A stretch of DNA of 64,000 nt from Cotesia glomerata (taxonomy: Eukaryota; Arthropoda; Insecta; Hymenoptera; Braconidae), in contig NC_058162.1 of assembly GCF_020080835.1 (NCBI RefSeq), forward strand, positions 1,364,001 to 1,428,000, read 5' to 3'. The notes under the pieces were generated by a model that saw only the letters and a list, made by a program, of their open reading frames with translations, ran no database searches and was not told where the DNA came from. Positions 34,790 to 45,600 of this stretch are shown in pieces; within the stretch, counting starts at the first letter, position 1, and each line of letters begins with the position of its first letter. A program made the translations under genes and the position numbers.

Positions 34790-35156
34790 TCTATATTATT
34801 AAGGAAATAAGAAAAATTAGCAATTAGTTCTAATTAGCAAATTGTATATCTCCATTTTAGAGAATCTTCCATTTTTACGATAAAACAATTAATAACAAAT
34901 TTATTATATCTTCAAAAAACCATTTAATGTTTATAAGAGATACAATATTTTGGTTTGAATCATTCAAATAATTTATAATTGAACAATTGCTACATCAAAA
35001 TATTAAGAAATCACCCTCTACAAAATAAGGAGTTAGACCAATTGCTAATTAGCCCGTCGATATGATAAAATTGGTTTTTTTAGTGAAATTTAGTGCAAAA
35101 AAATGAAAATTAAAATAGTTGACCCCACTTGTAAATATTTACTACCATTTTTTTAA
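34790..35156 (+). mobile_element. Variant Helitron 5' end followed by unrelated body
   Basis: TCTATATTATTAAGGAAATA starts at 34790 after an A. A family segment, TATGATAAAATTGGTTTTTT with AGTGAAATTTAGTGCAA, appears at about 35060-35098 (compare the complement at 6250-6285). The 270 bases between them are different from the other copies and are bounded by a TTAGCAATTAGTT / CAATTGCTAATTAG inverted pair. No snap-back unit or 3' end follows. It may be a different sub-family or a 5' fragment. The segment at 35100-35150 recurs in complement at about 54905-54985. Confidence 0.5.
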
Positions 35157-35160
35157 TTAA

Positions 35161-35611
35161 GGAAGTATGAGCACTAGGCGGGGTGGGGATAGGTATCGAC
35201 TCTAGCGCGATAAGGGGAGAGCAGTAACCACGTGATTTTTCTCAATATATAGATATACATTTAACATTTGCTAATGGCGGCATATATTTTTCTTTTAATT
35301 AATACACTTTAATTAGTCGGGCAAGTGTAAATTTTTTTGAATTAAATTTATCACTAATATATTTACTTCCATTCATAAGTTTTTTAAAAATAATCACCGA
35401 CAGTTTTACGAGAAAAATACAGAAATGTATCAATGTTTGGAGGTTACCCCATAATACCAATGTTAAATTGCTCAACTTCAAAGTTAATTATTTATTTAAA
35501 TAATCGGGCAATCTCTTTCAAATTTTCAGAATTTGTTTAGACATATTTAAACTTTATATTAAAAAAAAAGTCAAGCCTTTTATCAAAAGTTGTGTTGGTG
35601 CTCGTACTTCC
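35161..35611. mobile_element. 451-bp TTAA-flanked miniature element
   Basis: TTAA lies at 35157-35160 and 35612-35615. The ends are GGAAGTATGAGCAC and the complement of GGAAGTACGAGCAC, so 13 of 14 bases match. No transposase frame is present. It shares the TTAAGGAAGT start with the element at 29772, suggesting a common piggyBac-like mobiliser, although the arms are otherwise different. Confidence 0.65.
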
Positions 35612-35617
35612 TTAAAT

Positions 35618-36725
35618 TTTAATCAAAATTCCATTTTTTTTCTAAAAAATTTTATTTTGAATATAAAATTCTTGAAAAAAATTTTTTAAAACTTTTTTAC
35701 TTCATTGTTAATCTTCTATAAATTTATAGTTGCCAACACTCAATTATTTTTAATAAAAAAAAAATCTGGAAAATTTTTTTATCTGATGAGTAATATACTT
35801 TTTTTAACTACATAAAAACGTGTATGATACGATATGAATGTGAAAACTAGTTAAACTCGAGTGTATGGATAAAAAATTATTAAGTGGGTATATATGTACA
35901 TATATATCTATATAAAGAATGGTTTACATTGGAAAAATGCAATCGGATGAAAATAGAAAAAAAATACACCTGGTCATAACATAAATATTTGAATTTAAAA
36001 ACTCGGTTTTAGCATTTTAAATGGAGTTATCAAAATGTCATCAGTAGTCGTAAATAATTTTTCCCTTATAGTTTTTGTGCACTTAAATAATTACCATAGA
36101 TTTACGTTTTTTAAAATTAAATTTTTTCACCAAAATAATTATATTCAAGATATTTTTGATGCAAGCGGTTTAATGTAATTATTCAAAAAGCATCCGGTAC
36201 TTTTTATAGCACTCATTTTTTAGTTTTATCATCACAGCGTTACTATCTCGTTAATTGCAAAAAATTCGGTGAAAGTTTTAAAAATAAAAAATAGTGGCTC
36301 GCTCTTAAAGATTCATTTGCATTTCGCAAATCGTTTTTTTTTTTTTTTTTTTTTCTTAATTTTACTCGACGAAGTTCATCAAATTAAACCAATCAATTAA
36401 TTGGCTTAACTTGATCAAAATTCAAGGCGTCAAGTGGCAATAAACTGTAGGGCGTATTGACAAAATGCCGCCACACCAAGTTTCATCGCGTGGGTTATTA
36501 ATTAGCCTTGGTAATACGCCAGTTACTAACCGGTTTATGACGTGGCCATTATTGTAATCAATTCGGTGTATATATTTGCAAATTTTGGTGATAAAAATAA
36601 TGCATCAGCTTATTAAAATTGTTTTAATTCAAAACATTGTTTTTATTAGACTAAAGAAGCCAATTGTTTTCTTGAATCAAAAGAGAATATTTAAAAATTT
36701 TTTTTTGGTAAATAAATATCAATTT
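35618..36725. other. AT-rich DNA, no gene recognised
   Basis: Contains a poly-T at about 36337-36354. A moderately complex patch at 36410-36580 has no recognisable frame or element end. Confidence 0.5.
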
Positions 36726-36728
36726 TTA

Positions 36729-36805
36729 TCTATGTGACTGCTGTGACTTGAGAACTATAAATGAATAAAATTTTACTTTATTAAATAATGATTTTTTTTG
36801 CAATT
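36729..36805 (-). mobile_element. Solo Helitron 3' end fragment
   Basis: CTATGTGACTGCTGTGACTT, then GAGAACTATAAATGAATAAA and TTTTACTTTATTAAATAATG match the 3' subterminal region of the Helitron family (compare 9520-9590). The CTAG end and the outer half of the hairpin are missing and no snap-back unit follows. Confidence 0.6.
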
Positions 36806-36989
36806 TTATTCTAATGGAAGGAGTAAAATGTTCTCGAAAAACCAATTATCTTAAAATTTATAAGTAAAAAATTGTATCAATTAATGTATCAGAATTAATT
36901 TCTTTTTTTTAATTAAAATAAAATTGCAAGTGTCAATAACTAGGCCAGTGTCAACAACTGGGTCTTTTACCTTATATATAAAAAAAAAA

Positions 36990-37310
36990 GAAATTTGATT
37001 ATCACAATTTTACAAATTTATAAATTTTTTAGAAAATTATGATATTCAACTTTTTTTTTTAAATTGTTCGTTTTTTTATGTACTTGAAAAAAAAAAATAT
37101 ATCAAAAAAAGATAAAATAGAAATTTTATCCAAAAACATGAGTCAAAATTTTTTCCAATTTTTGAAAGCAAAAAAACTATCAAAATCTTTATTTTTTTTT
37201 TTCACGATATTTTTTATCATAAATCCGGCGTAAAAAAAAATTTTTAAATGTTAATTTTTCACCTAATTATGCCCAAAATGAGGTTGTAAATAATTACCGA
37301 AATGTTTTTA
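36990..37310 (+). repeat. Dispersed T/A-rich repeat, copy 1 of 3
   Basis: Ordered phrases are shared with 50670-51000 and 55300-55625: TTTATAAATT.TTTAGAAAAT, TCAAAAAAAGATAAAATA, AATTTTATCCAAAAAC, TTTTTCCAATTTTTGAA, CACCTAATTAT.GCCCAAAAT and TTGTAAATAATTACC. All three copies are in the same orientation. No ends or coding capacity were defined, so the class is unknown. Confidence 0.65.
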
Positions 37311-37311
37311 T

Positions 37312-38235
37312 TGCTCAAATATTTAAATAAATAATATTTTACTATTTATTCAATTTAAATATTTTTTTTTTTAATTTTCTGAATAAAAAAAAATTCTTGA
37401 TCAGAATAATTATTGTAGAATAAAAATTGCTAGAGCGTTAATAAACTAATTATAAAACTGTATATTTTACACCTTAATGTAACATTAACATTTAAAACGT
37501 CTATTGATTAAATCGACTCTTACTTTTGTTGCTAGGAAGAAAAATTACACGGTTTAGTGGATTAATAGTAGGTGATACAACCTTAAATTAACGTAAATAA
37601 TCACGTGACCAGCTGCGCGAGGGATATAGCCGTAGGTAGCAAAGTAAAGCATCGGATAAAATAGTTAGCAAGGTGCTTGATATACACTTTTAGTGTGTTG
37701 TCTTATTATAGTGCTATGCACTGTATATAATAAGTAAAGAGTGTTGCTCGAGGTCTGTATAAAGATCTGTTGCTTATGTTACATACACGGTTCAGAGTAT
37801 AGTTCAGCTTATGCTTACCACATGTTACTAGTCCCATTCGTTTATGTGTATAAACACAATTAACAATATGTTTATTCCATTTTCGATTCAATGAGACGGA
37901 TGTATACATAAAAATTTATGATCAAGCGAATTTCGATGTGTACTATATCATACACACGTAATTGTACGGTGAAATAACAGACTTACCGTTATGTATAAAG
38001 CAGACTATGTGTTCACCGGATGTCGTAGAAAACTGTCGAACTTCGGATACCTGCCCACTATTTCCTGAAAAACATAACAGATATGTTTTTTTAGTTAGTC
38101 TCTTTTCAAAAATATATTGTGAGTATTTTAAATTCATATATGTATTATGTAATTTTACCCTGGCAACTAAAAAAGTCAACCATGCATTCAAAAAAATAAA
38201 CTCGATCTTTGAGCCCAAAAATTATTTTTTATACT
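37312..38235. other. No gene recognised
   Basis: Includes a palindromic E-box-like TCACGTGA at 37601-37608. Frames on both strands at 37943-38252 overlap each other and the start of a Helitron copy, so neither is supported. Confidence 0.45.
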
Positions 38236-38236
38236 T

Positions 38237-38690
38237 TGTAGTCACTATATGACTACCGTGACTTGTGAAATATAAATAAATAAAATTTTTCTTTTTTAAA
38301 TTGTGACTTTTGTTAAATTGCACTGTACTGTCTTAACTATTGACGTTTTTAAAGATATAAGCTCATCCCGATGTTACACTGATGGAGAACTTTCATTTGA
38401 GTACCCACATGTATTTTTGATATATTTTTCATATATACATATATATAATATATATATGTATATATGAAAAATTGATGTGGGTACTCAAATGAAAAGTCTT
38501 GATGAGTATAACATCGGGATGAGCTTATATCTTTAAAAATTTCAATAGTTCACGAGATACAAGGTCATTTCGTAATTATTTATCTAGAGATAAAGCATTT
38601 TTGAATGCAGCCTAAATACTTATCATCATAAATTAACTATTAGTGAGAATGATATGAAACGATGAAAAGGCACAAATTCAATTCAAAACT
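38237..38690 (-). mobile_element. Non-autonomous Helitron copy, one snap-back unit, outer ends lost
   Basis: Starts at the hairpin region GTAGTCACTATATGACTACC, without the terminal CTAG. One snap-back unit lies at 38338-38549. The 5' subterminal part continues through TTTATCTAGAGATAAAGCAT, GCAGCCTAAATACTTATCAT and AAGGCACAAATTCAA to about 38690, where it stops matching the copy at 52138-52923. The terminal TC end is absent. Confidence 0.75.
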
Positions 38691-38691
38691 T

Positions 38692-39915
38692 GAATTACGC
38701 CAAATTTTGAATAGTTTATTTTATCAAATTATTAATAATATTACATTTTTGAAATTACTTATTCTATAAAAATTGTAAACAAAAATATTAAAAATTTATT
38801 TACGCGAAAATTTATTTATAATTTTTAAATTCTTCCTCCAAAATTGCTGTAAAATTATGTCCGACAAGTAAAATAAAAAAAATAATATTTTACCCTTATA
38901 AAATAATATTTATAGCCTAAATCTAAATTTTTTTTTATCTAAAGCCTATCTTTTATAATTACCGATTGAAACAACCTCAGACACCTCTGCCTTGTTCACC
39001 CGATTCGATTATTACTCGACTATATATTAAAGCTGTTACCTCAGTAGATTTTTTTTCTCCACTGAAATTGAGCTATATACCCAAGTCTATAGCCTATAGT
39101 CATAAAAGTTTTAAAGATATATATATATATTTCTATTAGTTGATATGTTTACACGAACATAAAATTATGTTAGTTCGAGCATAGATAGGTGTAAGGGTAT
39201 GGGCAAAGAAATATATTATATATTATGTATGTGATGCACCGAGAAATGAAACATAAATGTTCATAGAAGAATATAAACCGTTTATAAAGCAAATAAATCT
39301 CAAAGTTATCATGGTAATGCAATTATAATAAAGCATTCTGTAGTTTTCCTTGACTTTTGCGGGAAACGAGAAGAGAGAAGGGAGATAAATGCACCAAAGC
39401 AGTTAAGAATAAGGTCAAAAGTTTTACTGGTACAGAAGGGTATATGCCGGACGCAGATGCTACATCAACGATAGTCTTGCGGCGAAGTATTACAAGGTAC
39501 GCTTTACAGTTTGATACATGGCCGATAGTCCTTTGGTATTGACTAGAGCTCACGGTATCGTCGAGTAATGTCGACTTTTCACTACACAAACTTTTTACTT
39601 TTTCACCTTACCTTATCACTATCCTTTTTTATCATTAGATACAACATCATCATTCTCATAGATATTGCTACATATGTATTGTATAAATCAACTGAGAAAT
39701 ATTGCATGTCTCTATTCCAATGATTTGGAATTTTGATAAAAACAGGCAAACTTTGTACGACAAACCAATTTGTTATTTAAATTAATCGAAAAGTTCTTAA
39801 TAAATTGAGAGTTTGGAATTAATTTGAATAATGAATTTTTTTTAAAATAGTTCGAGAACAATTAAATCATGCAAAACTTTGTCTGATGAAGAAAAATATA
39901 ATTTTTGTCAAAAAA
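38692..39915. other. No gene recognised; one complex patch
   Basis: Positions 39350-39600 are of balanced composition and open on both strands (61 codons plus, 88 codons minus). Neither frame resembles a known protein. This could be a decayed exon or element. Confidence 0.4.
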
Positions 39916-39919
39916 TTTT

Positions 39920-40190
39920 TATATGTGACCATATTAAGCTATAATTGAGTATAAAAAATATTTTTTAACTTTTGATTTTTTTTTTACAAACATATACGTC
40001 AAGTAATATGTCAAAAATATTATTTTTACTTTTTAATTATATACCAAAAAATTAACTCTCTAGTAGGGAGATAATTTAGCGACCATACGCCACCTGTTGG
40101 ATTTTTTTAGAACTAACTTTTCTCGAAAAAGTATATTTGAGCATATATGATCATATATGGACATATTAAGCTATATCGGAAGAAAACATT
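39920..40190 (+). repeat. GCGCCACCT-family repeat, single copy with partial second unit
   Basis: A core ACGCCACCTGTTGG at 40087-40100 is preceded by TTAACTCTCTAGTAGGGAG and followed by GAACTAACTTT and TATGGACATATTAAGCTATA. The ATATTAAGCTATA phrase also occurs at about 39929-39944, suggesting the remnant of an upstream tandem unit. The first G of the core is replaced by A. Confidence 0.65.
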
Positions 40191-40194
40191 CAAG

Positions 40195-42490
40195 AGAAAA
40201 ATTTGAAGAAATAAATTGTATTATTTTAAAAATAATTAATAAAAATTGTAATAATAAAATTTTTACCTCTCATTCCTGTCTAAACTTTAAATTTTTTGTT
40301 AAATCAATAAAAAGAAAAAAAAAAAATTTTAAAGACTTTAGAGTTAAATGATTGAACAATGAATATCAAGTAAAAAGTAATTTAATGTCTTATTTAATTA
40401 TTAATGAGTAAAACTTCCTTATGATTGCGTGACTAAAATACATATAATGAAGCGCTTTTAAAAGTTGGGGTATTAAGCTTTCAAATAAATTTCCAAACAA
40501 TCGGAAACTTTAGTGATGTGTACATAACTAAAAGAATAAAACAAAGTTGTGACCGACGTAAGAATAAAAATAAAAATCAGTGTGGTTAAAAATGAAAGCA
40601 AGGTAAATTTATTGTTTTTTCGGCGATCGTTGTTTGATTTTCCATATCTCACCGCATATCTATTAGTATTCTTAGCGTGAGTCAGCATAAACAGAGGATA
40701 AGTAAAAGAATTTAGTGAAATTCCGAGGTGCAATAGAAGCGGATGAAAAAGGAAGAAAAAAATGAAAGGAAGACCCACGAAGAAGGAGACTGGAGTCGGA
40801 AAATTATTGTCGGTTGAAAGGCAAAAGGAAATGAGAGATATAAAGAGAAAATAAAATAAATATAAAGAGAAGCAAAAGACAAAGAGGAAGCACCAGAGAG
40901 TAAAGTTAGTGCCGCGGCGTGACTTTAGTCTCACATACCTGTACGAAAAGAAGCAACTTCTTAGACGATGAGTGAGAGAGAGTTAAAAAGAAGAAAGCCA
41001 AGCCGTGAGGATTGGCGAGAGAGCCACAAAATAAAACTAAAAAATTTTAAATAAAAAAGATAACTAGAAGAAAAAGATGAGTACGTTTTTAAGAGTAAGA
41101 AAGATAGTACCAACAAGAGAGCAAGAGGACAAGATTCGACCCCGCGGTGCCTTTCATAGAGCCACAAGATTATCAAGACGGATGAATCAGAGTCTCTGGA
41201 GAAAAAGTGCGAATAACAAGATCTACAGAATGAGAAAAAATATAAAATAAAACAAGAGGATTGTGAATAAATATAAAAGAAAAGAAAAAAATAATGATAA
41301 ATAAAAATAAAATATAACTTGTTTTCGTAACACAAAATAAAGGTTATTATTCCGTGTAATTAGTGCCTGTTATGGAGTTGAATCCATCGCATAAGAGAAA
41401 AGAAAATATTAAAGAGACTCCTCGTTTATTCCCACTTCTTTTTAGCATCAACGAGGCCTGCCACTGACAGGTGAATATCCACGAGGTAATGCTTTTGTTC
41501 AAACCAAAATAAAACATACTTAAGTTTTAGAGTCTCTCAAACTATTAAATCGTTGCTAAACCTCCAAAGTCTGCCGTCTTGTATTTTTTATTACCTAATC
41601 AACATATAATACGAATTTTAAAAAATAAAATTGTTCTTTTAGGAAGAAGAATATAGATAGATACGCGGTTAGTTAACAACAAATAAAAAAGGCTGTAAAT
41701 GTCTACGATAAAAAAAGTCATTACCTAAATATAACATTTTAAATATTTTTTAACAAACAATATGCCGCGTCGTAATTCATTTTTAAGGTTATAAACTCTT
41801 TTACGGGTGAATTTATGTCACTGTTAAAAAGATAATGTAATCATTGTCGAGGAAACATTTTTTACCCAGAATTGTAAATGTTTCATTAAGGATAACTTTT
41901 ATAATTAAACTACATTTTTACGCTATTTTCAACTATGCTAGTTGTTTGAACAAACTAAAAAAAAACTTCGGCTGTCGGATAAAGTTTAAGGGCTTAAAGC
42001 TTCAGATTAGTGTAAGGATTATTAGTTTTAAACTTATGAGCTTAGAATTATCGTTGTGAAACACTAATTTTTGAGATTTTTGCATTAATATCATTTTTTT
42101 TCCAAATAAAAATATTAATTAATTAGTACAATTATTTAGAATTAAATAAATTAATTAATAAGACTATAAAACTCTTGAAAATGATTTTTGCTAACATTTA
42201 ATGGCTTCAATTTTTATTATTTGATACGATCTTGTAAACTACATATTTATGTTTCATCAAAAATTGATTCCTAGAATATGATACCAAGAAAAATTGTTTA
42301 CAAATCAAAACAATGGCGTCTAATGCCTGTTAATAGTCAAGTAGATAGCATCTTTGTATCTTAAGAACATCAATATTTTCTATTCAGACCTATTCATCAT
42401 CTTCTACCATCTTTTCTTGCCGACTCAATAATGTTTCTGTAAGAGCGGACTTTTTAAAATATATTATTGTTATTATTATTATTACGAAAG
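40195..42490. other. No gene recognised; long purine-rich strand
   Basis: Between about 40730 and 41335 the plus strand is very rich in A and G, so the minus strand yields long low-complexity frames (40473-40934 and 40961-41335) full of Phe, Leu and Ser. These are composition artefacts. Such asymmetric tracts occur in insect promoter-proximal DNA, but no promoter or transcript boundary can be shown. Confidence 0.5.
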
Positions 42491-42497
42491 ATACACC

Positions 42498-42698
42498 TTA
42501 AAAGTGGCCGCAATTCGCGCAACATATGGCTATTGTTAAATTTTTATCCATTGGGACATCAAATGGCTGAATGGACGGAGTAACTTTGACGAAAATAACC
42601 ATTTTATTTAACTGAAACAGTTTCGAAATCTCATCCGCATACGGTAAGTAATTTTTATCGGGTTCAATATAAAATTTAAGGGTTATTGTATCGACCAT
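42498..42698 (-). CDS. Hypothetical 66-residue protein
   Basis: Starts M-V-D-T-I-T-L-K-F-Y-I-E-P-D and ends I-C-C-A-N-C-G-H-F. Unlike most open frames here it has a mixed, protein-like residue composition and no homopolymer runs. No domain, signal peptide or membrane segment is evident; the C-A-N-C near the end is one possible half of a zinc site. It may be an intact small gene, a terminal exon or a fragment of a transposon protein. No promoter or splice evidence was found. Confidence 0.2.
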   Translation of the reverse strand: MVDTITLKFYIEPDKNYLPYADEISKLFQLNKMVIFVKVTPSIQPFDVPMDKNLTIAICCANCGHF

Positions 42699-42699
42699 T

Positions 42700-45600
42700 T
42701 TGTTTTTTCATAAAAAAATCAATCAACGACAATTAAAGATTTTTTTTCTTTATGGACAATTAAATTTGACCCAGTAAAAAGTAACGTTTTGTGTCTTCAA
42801 ATTTTAGCGAATTTTTTTTTTACAGCGTAAAAAATTATGCCTATAAAAGTTTTCCAAGACAGCACAATCGATCGAAACTACTAGCTTGACAGGTGGAAAG
42901 CTTTATTATTAATGCACCCAGTTTTCGCAACTTGTCTCATGTGGAAAGTTCAATATAGCTTGATCGACATATCCATCATTTCTTTTATGTTCCTGTCTTT
43001 GCGAGAAATATTACATTTGAAGGAATAGAATAAAACTCTTTGTAACTATAAAACATTTATGAAAATCCATGTCGATCATATCGAATTGTATTACACACAC
43101 ATAAACTAGTTTTTTTCTAGAAAAATGATATAATTATTCTTTTCGTCAAATCAGAGCCCTTGGATACAAAAATACGCTTGTTAAGTTATTCAGAACTAGA
43201 ACCAATCAATCAGATAATAGGTATTTAGGCCACTTGTGCGCAAAGTGACTTTTTACCATACAAATTAGATAATGAGCCGATAGGTTGCGCTGGAAAGAGA
43301 AATTTGTTCATTCTAATGAAATTTTTTATGCAATATGTAATTAAAAAAAAAAAAATCAACAATAAAAATCTTAAAGACGTTCCTAGATAAGAAAAAGACA
43401 CCAATAGGTTATGACTATGTTATTTTATGTTATTTTTGATAAAAAATACTTGTTATATCTTCAATTACTGATTCTCATAGTTCAGCAGCTCAATTTCAAA
43501 ACACAGTAACTAACATTTCAAAATTTTTTCCAATTTTTCTTAATAAAAAAAATTTTTCCCGCCAAATTGATTAAAAATTTGATTTATGAATAGAAAATAC
43601 TTAAATATAAATATTTTTAAGAAAAAATACTTGAAATTAAGATCTAAAAGTTTTGAAAAATGCAGCAATACTAAAAAAAAAAATCAGGCATAAAAATTTT
43701 GCAGTTTGTATGTAAAATATACAAATTTTGAATCTAATATTTCCAAATTTAATGCCGCAAGGATTATTCAAAAAAATTCCTGCGTATAGAGAATACTTAT
43801 GAGTATAAGTACGTAAAATTTTAAGAAAAAGGAAGGTTTTTTCTCGGAACTTCCTTAAAAATCAAAATATAGTCATTTCTAAGAAGCTAATTTCAAATGA
43901 AGGGTTTATGGAGAATCGATAACTGATTGCTATAAATTTATTATAATTTCCATAAATGTCGTGCAAGTATGAGACTGGAAGTAAGAAAATTACGCAATCG
44001 AGAAAAATGTATGAAATATACCCGAGAATTGATTTTTTCATGACATAATGACGATGACAATATGGAATGGCAGAAAAACAACTATGTTCGTACGTGATGT
44101 CACAGTGCATAAGCTGCCTTCATATTCAATACTCTTTATTCTTTATTTTATGCATGTACTTTGAAAAGTTGCTGGCGTTGAGGTCGATAGACCTATCATG
44201 TCAAAAATCCAAGAAACACTTGTCAAGTATATAAAAGTTACCGCGATTCAGAGTAAAAGTGTCAATCATTTTTGTTTTTAAACAATTGTTTTTGAAAATT
44301 CTACGGAAAAAAGTTTATTAGATAAATTATGCATTAAAATAAGTGCAGTATTAATTTTAAGTTTAAAATTTATCAAAGAAACTTTTGAAACACAAGTATG
44401 TAAATTTGAAAAATAAATCTAAAGTAATAATGTGATGATAAAAATTAACGAAAGATGTTGAATGGTTATGAAATAATAAACTAATTTCTCGATTGCTCGC
44501 AGGGTTATAGTGTCTGGTAAAATAATTATAAAAGTTTAATTTCTCCTTGATGATTATAGCAGTCGTCACCCGGGTCGAAGGATGAGACCAAAAGTCGTTC
44601 AAACTTTGTCCCACGCCGGGTTCATTTCCTGTCCACGGAGAATAATACCGCGGCTGGATGCTTCTCAATTCAAATAACACTATCAAACCCTCTACTCTAG
44701 CCTTTGGCCTCTAGAACTCATGCTCGGTCTAGTTGCTTTTCCCGCAATCATTAATAAAATTTTTTACAACTTCTGTTTTACTTATAGAGATTAACACTCG
44801 ACCGTGAAATTATTAGATCACACGTTTTTGCTTTAAGAGCCAAAAAATTTATAAATAATTTTTTTTTGAGCAGCACTTATGACATTCATTAACAAATTTG
44901 GATTTATTTAAATACGGAAAAGTAAATAATTTATTACTTGCATTTTGAGGCATGAAATTGAGTGAAAAATCATCTTAAAACTTTTACTATTTCCAGATTT
45001 AGGAGTTTTACAAATTTTTTTAAACTTAAAACGTGAACATCTGTTAAACGAATGTTTGTGAAATACTAAACTTGAACGAAACTTTTCTAATTTGTTAAAT
45101 TTATCAACAGGAAGTTAGAAATTCTTGTTTTTAATAAAGACTTACAAAAATAAAACACCTTAAGCGTAATTTTCATTGCTTTATTTACTAAACGGGAAAT
45201 TTTATTTACTGCGGAACAAATGCAGGAAATTTGAAATTTTTTGAGGGTCAATATTAACTGAAAGAAAAGGAAATTAAATTCAAAGTGTGGAAACTTCATT
45301 TTTAATAAAATCTTCATTATGTACAGAAAAAAATATTATAGAATTTCCGTGGTTTAAATATTATATTTATTAATTCGAGAGAGTGGATGTAAATTAAAAA
45401 TCTTAAATCTTAAAAAATTCATATATTAATTATTAGCACATATCTAATTTTCTCACTTTTAAATATCTAATTTTTAATAAATAACAAAAGACTTTATTAT
45501 GTACATTAAGAGATAAAATAAAAATGTTCCAACTCTTCAATATTTTATTACTCTGTGAAATAATAAAGCCATTTGTTGGAGCCACCGTGCTTTAATGCTT

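Noticed and set aside
40473..41335. Two long minus-strand frames of 153 and 124 codons
   Set aside because: Produced by the purine-rich plus strand; Phe/Leu/Ser runs, no protein-like pattern.
43845..43860. Third TTAA element end (ACTTCCTTAA)
   Set aside because: No matching inverted end with TTAA was found within the neighbouring sequence.
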